This document shows positions 44,916 to 47,932 of a stretch of 47,932 nt of DNA, piece by piece. A program made the translations under genes and the position numbers. A model generated the notes under the pieces. The model ran no database searches, was not told the origin of the DNA, and saw only the letters and a program-made list of their open reading frames with translations. Location: the NCBI GenBank assembly GCA_964385195.1, contig CAYLOC010000002.1, positions 1 to 47,932 on the forward strand, in the 5' to 3' direction. The stretch's first letter is position 1, and the number at the start of each line of letters is the position of its first letter. Source of the DNA: CAYLOC01 sp964385195 (GTDB taxonomy: Bacteria; Actinomycetota; Actinomycetes; Propionibacteriales; Nocardioidaceae).

Positions 44916-46133
44916 ATGAGACGCACACCCGCCCCGGCGCCCCGAGTCGCGCTGTACTCCCACGACACCCAGGGACTCGGTCACATCCGCCGCAACACAT
45001 TGCTGGCGGCCGCCCTCGTGCACCACCTGGACGCCCGGGTGCTGCTGCTCAGCGGGACAGACGCGGCCCGCAAGCTGTCGCTACCCGCGCAGACGTCCCT
45101 GGTCACGCTCCCCGGAATCCGCAAGCACGCCGACGGCCGGTACAGCCCGCGGGACGGCTCCGGGTCGCTGGCCGCGGTCGTCGCCGCGCGCGCCTACCGG
45201 GCCGACGCGGAGCTACGGCGGTTCCGTCCGGACCTGCTCATCGTCGACAAGGTCGCCCGTGGCATCCACGGTGACCTCGAGCCCGCGCTGACCCGGCTCC
45301 GGGCACAGCAGCGGACGACGGTCGTCCTCGGTCTACGGGATGTGTTGGACAGTCCGCTGCGGGCGGTCCGCGAGTGGCGGCGCACCCGCACCACCGGTGC
45401 CATCCAGACGTTCTACGACGCGGTGTGGGTGTATGGCGATGACAACGTCTACGACCCGGTGACCGAGTACCGCCTGCCTGCCGCCGTGGCTGCGAAGACC
45501 TCCTACACCGGCTACCTGGCACGACGGCGCGACACCTACCTCCCGCCCCGCGAACCCGCCGTACCGGCGACCGGGCCGGGTGCCGCGCCGTACGTGCTGT
45601 GCCTCGTCGGCGGCGGTCAGGACGGCACGGACCTCGCCTCAGCCTTCGCCCAGGCGCCGCTGCCCCCGGGGCACCACGGCCTGTTGGTGACCGGGCCGTT
45701 CCTGCCCGAGGCGGATCGTGCCCGGGTACGCCGACTGGCGGCGGCCTCCGGCCGGGTCACCGTCACCGACTTCGCCTCCGACGTCATCGGCCTCGCCCGC
45801 GGTGCCGCGGCCACCGTCACGATGGGCGGCTACAACTCGATCTGCGAGACCCTCGACGCGCCCGGTCCGGTCCTGGTCGCGCCCCGCACCACACCGCGCC
45901 GGGAACAGGCCGTGCGCGCCGACCGGCTCGCCGCAGCCGGGTTGGTCGAGGTGCTGCACGGCCACCCGCACCCCGAACGGATCGGCGCCTGGCTCGCGCA
46001 GCGGGTCGGCGTACAGCGACCGCCTCCGCAGGGAGTCCGGCTGGACGGCCTCCGCCGCGCCGCCGCGCTCGCCACCGAGCTGCTTCACCCCACCCCTCAC
46101 CGCAGTCAGGAGTACGCCGATGTCGCACTGTGA
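44916..46133 (+). CDS. Glycosyltransferase, MurG-like fold (COG4671 type)
   Basis: The 405-residue protein begins VALYSHDTQGLGHIRRNTLLAAAL, the GLGHIRR loop of GT-B enzymes of the COG4671 group. Its C-terminal half has LCLVGGGQDGTDLASAF, VTDFASDVIGLARGAAATVTMGGYNSICETL and PVLVAPRTTPRREQAVRADRL, the nucleotide-sugar site seen in MurG relatives. No membrane segment is seen. It is first of at least three overlapping glycosyltransferase genes, so the operon likely builds a cell-surface glycan or glycolipid. Starts at ATG 44916 and GTG 44907 are both possible. The spacer before it contains repeated CTCATCC words. Confidence 0.88.
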   Translation: MRRTPAPAPRVALYSHDTQGLGHIRRNTLLAAALVHHLDARVLLLSGTDAARKLSLPAQTSLVTLPGIRKHADGRYSPRDGSGSLAAVVAARAYRADAELRRFRPDLLIVDKVARGIHGDLEPALTRLRAQQRTTVVLGLRDVLDSPLRAVREWRRTRTTGAIQTFYDAVWVYGDDNVYDPVTEYRLPAAVAAKTSYTGYLARRRDTYLPPREPAVPATGPGAAPYVLCLVGGGQDGTDLASAFAQAPLPPGHHGLLVTGPFLPEADRARVRRLAAASGRVTVTDFASDVIGLARGAAATVTMGGYNSICETLDAPGPVLVAPRTTPRREQAVRADRLAAAGLVEVLHGHPHPERIGAWLAQRVGVQRPPPQGVRLDGLRRAAALATELLHPTPHRSQEYADVAL

Positions 46134-47379
46134 CCTCTCCACCACGTCCCCCCGGATCGGGTACGTCGCCAAGGTCTACCCCCGCTTCTCCGAGACGTTC
46201 GTGGTCAACGAGATCCGCGGCCTGGAGGGCCACGGCGCGCAGTTGAACGTCTTCTCCCTGCGTCCGCCCACCGACGGGCACTTCCATGCCAGTCTTGCCG
46301 CGGTCCGTGCGCCGGTGGAGTACCTGGACCGGCCGGTGCGCCCGCAGCACGTGTGGCAGGCGTTCCGGCTCGCGCAGGAGCGGCTCCCGCTGGAGGCCCA
46401 CCTGCCGGAACTGCTTGCCGCCGAGCCGGACGAGGCGGTGCAGGCGGCCTGGCTCGCTACCCGGGTGCAGGCGCTCGGCCTGTGCCACCTGCATGCGCAC
46501 TTCGGCTCGGTGGCCACCACGGTCGCCCGGCTCGCGGCACGGATCGCCGGTGTCACCTACAGCTTCACCGCCCACGCCAAGGACATCTTCCACACCGACG
46601 TCGACCACGCCGACCTGAGCCGCAAGCTCGCCGACGCCGCCGCTGTGGTCACCGTCAGCGACTACAACGTCGAGTACCTGACCACGGTCTTCGGTGCCGA
46701 CCCGGCGCGGGTGCAGCGGATATACAACGGGCTGGACCTGGACGAGTATCGCTACACGCCCGACACCGCCGACCCGGACCGGATCGTCGCCGTCGGCCGG
46801 CTGGTGGAGAAGAAGGGCTTCGGGGACCTGCTGCACGCCCTGGCCCGGCTCGCACCCGAACGGCCATCACTGCGGCTGGACCTGGTCGGAACGGGCCCGC
46901 TGGGCCCGGAGCTGCAGTCCCAGGTCTCCACCCTGGGCCTGGATGAACGGGTGCAGTTCCACGGCCCGCAGCCGCAGGACCGGGTCCGGGAGCTGGTGCG
47001 GGACGCAGCCGTGTTCGCCGCTCCCTGTGTCATCGCGCAGGACGGGAACCGTGACGGGCTTCCCACGGTGCTGGTCGAGGCGATGGCCCTCGGTACGCCG
47101 GTGGTGACCACCCCCGTGACCGGGAACACCGAGGTGGTGCGCCACCAGCAGACCGGGTTGGTCGTCCCCGAGTCCGACCCCGAGGCGCTGGCCGGGGCCC
47201 TCGCTGACGTCCTCGACCACCCCGAGCAGTCCGCTCAACGTGCCGCGGCCGCACGTGCGCTGGTCGAGGAGCGCTTCGACGCCGCCCGTACCACCGGCGC
47301 GTTGTGGAGCCTGTTCCGCCGGGTCACCGGCCAACAGCCGGTGCAACGCTCGGCCCGGCCCGCGGGGGTGTCCCGGTGA
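46120..47379 (+). CDS. Glycosyltransferase family 4
   Basis: The 419-residue GT-B enzyme has RIGYVAKVYPRFSETFVVNEI at the start and HLHAHFGSVATTVARL in the middle. The donor site follows: DRIVAVGRLVEKKGFGDLLHAL, QDGNRDGLPTVLVEAMALGTPVVTTPVTGN (with the EX7E-type acid pair) and VVPESDPEALAGAL. This is a retaining family 4 enzyme. AGGAG lies before the ATG, and the first 14 bases overlap the previous gene. The HLHAHFG motif recalls enzymes of exopolysaccharide synthesis. Confidence 0.93.
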   Translation: MSHCDLSTTSPRIGYVAKVYPRFSETFVVNEIRGLEGHGAQLNVFSLRPPTDGHFHASLAAVRAPVEYLDRPVRPQHVWQAFRLAQERLPLEAHLPELLAAEPDEAVQAAWLATRVQALGLCHLHAHFGSVATTVARLAARIAGVTYSFTAHAKDIFHTDVDHADLSRKLADAAAVVTVSDYNVEYLTTVFGADPARVQRIYNGLDLDEYRYTPDTADPDRIVAVGRLVEKKGFGDLLHALARLAPERPSLRLDLVGTGPLGPELQSQVSTLGLDERVQFHGPQPQDRVRELVRDAAVFAAPCVIAQDGNRDGLPTVLVEAMALGTPVVTTPVTGNTEVVRHQQTGLVVPESDPEALAGALADVLDHPEQSAQRAAAARALVEERFDAARTTGALWSLFRRVTGQQPVQRSARPAGVSR

Positions 47380-47932
47380 GACGCATCGCCTATGTATGTA
47401 CCGACCCCGGCATCCCCGTCTTCGGGAACAAGGGTGCCTCCGTCCACGCCCAGTCGGTGCTGCGCGTCCTGCTCGACCACGGCGTCGAGATCCACCTCGT
47501 GACGCTCCGTCCCGGCGGCGCCCCGCCCCCGACCCTGGAGCGCGTCCGGGTGCACGAGGTCCCCGTCGCCTCCACCGACGACCCGGCCACGCGGGAGGAA
47601 GCAGTACAGGAGGCAGACGCCCGGGTGTCCACGGTCTTGGACCACATTCACCGGGACACGCCGCTGGACCTGGTCTATGAGCGCTACTCCCTGTGGGGCG
47701 GGACCGCGATGCGGTGGTCCCGCCGGCACGCACTCCCCGGCATCTTGGAGGTGAACGCGCCCCTGGTCGACGAGCAGGCCCGGCACCGGGTGCTCGTGGA
47801 CCGCCCCACGGCCGAAGCCCGCGCCGCCACGGCGATCAGCGCGGCCACCACCACGATCTGCGTCACCGCTGCCGTGACCCGGTGGGCGCAGGCCCGCACC
47901 GACCACCCTGCCGACGTCCACACCGTGCCGAA
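47376..47932 (+). CDS. Glycosyltransferase family 4, N-terminal part (runs off right edge)
   Basis: A GTG within the previous stop (GTGA) opens a frame with no stop to the window end, 185 codons. It reads RRIAYVCTDPGIPVFGNKGA then SVHAQSVLRVLLDHGVEIHL, followed by PLDLVYERYSLWGGTAMRWSRRHALPGILEVNAPLVDEQARHR. These are typical acceptor-domain segments of family 4 glycosyltransferases. The donor domain lies outside the window. Four-base coupling to the gene before it makes one operon. Confidence 0.88.
   Translation, partial: MRRIAYVCTDPGIPVFGNKGASVHAQSVLRVLLDHGVEIHLVTLRPGGAPPPTLERVRVHEVPVASTDDPATREEAVQEADARVSTVLDHIHRDTPLDLVYERYSLWGGTAMRWSRRHALPGILEVNAPLVDEQARHRVLVDRPTAEARAATAISAATTTICVTAAVTRWAQARTDHPADVHTVP

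Overview
The window is high-GC (about 70% by eye over most of its length) chromosomal DNA from an actinobacterium. The gene content supports this: an actinobacterial-type coproheme decarboxylase, DUF3000 next to RNase D, separate LigC-type ligase and LigD-type polymerase genes, and many start codons preceded directly by a TANNNT -10 box. I would place it near the Propionibacteriales/Nocardioidaceae, but this is an inference from codon and gene style only. The order DUF3000-rnd / hemE-hemY-hemQ / msrB matches the Rv2681-Rv2674 region of Mycobacterium tuberculosis, so this is core chromosome and not a plasmid or phage.

Layout. 1-2.8 kb is a lower-GC, patchy stretch: a possible toxin-gene remnant at the edge, a DHFR/RibD-like reductase, about 790 bases with no recognisable gene but two perfect inverted repeats, a PhnB-like VOC protein and a methyltransferase. 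2.9-8.1 kb holds an RsbW-like ATPase regulator, SppA, a Pro-rich lipoprotein and a coupled VOC/Gfo-Idh-MocA pair. 8.1-10.1 kb has a YbjN-type chaperone-like protein coupled to a nucleoside hydrolase, with a 39-codon cysteine-rich ORF convergent to them. 10.2-13.6 kb is a copper operon: two CsoR-type operators, csoR, copZ, copA and a DUF4396 membrane protein. 13.8-19.2 kb has a secreted M6 metallopeptidase facing a giant FAD/Fe-S D-lactate-dehydrogenase-like gene, separated by a strong bidirectional hairpin. 19.3-28.9 kb has a MacB-type ABC transporter, a CPA1 Na+/H+ antiporter fused to a UBP-type zinc finger, a TrmH methyltransferase and HrpA. 28.9-37.1 kb has a methyltransferase, a cupredoxin-like lipoprotein, RNase D, DUF3000, the coproporphyrin-dependent haem genes (hemE, hemY, hemQ) with a DUF4349 lipoprotein inserted antisense, and msrB. 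37.2-44.8 kb has a secreted ExeM-type nuclease with a repeat tail, a LigD-type polymerase, a Usp-like protein, LigC, a phosphotransferase and a RibD-C reductase. 44.9 kb to the right edge is an overlapping glycosyltransferase operon that continues out of the window.

Assembly. All three 100-N gaps are artefacts. Each is flanked by the same 55 bases on both sides. Removing 155 bases at two of them restores single open genes (949 and 176 codons). The third lies in a 17-base tandem array at the 3' end of ligC whose true copy number is unknown.

I found no rRNA, tRNA, CRISPR array, complete insertion sequence or phage module. The most novel-looking items are a pair of about 90% identical 61-base palindromic elements, a systematic leaderless-promoter pattern, the tiny cysteine-rich ORF, the antiporter-zinc-finger fusion, and the structured non-coding region near the left edge.
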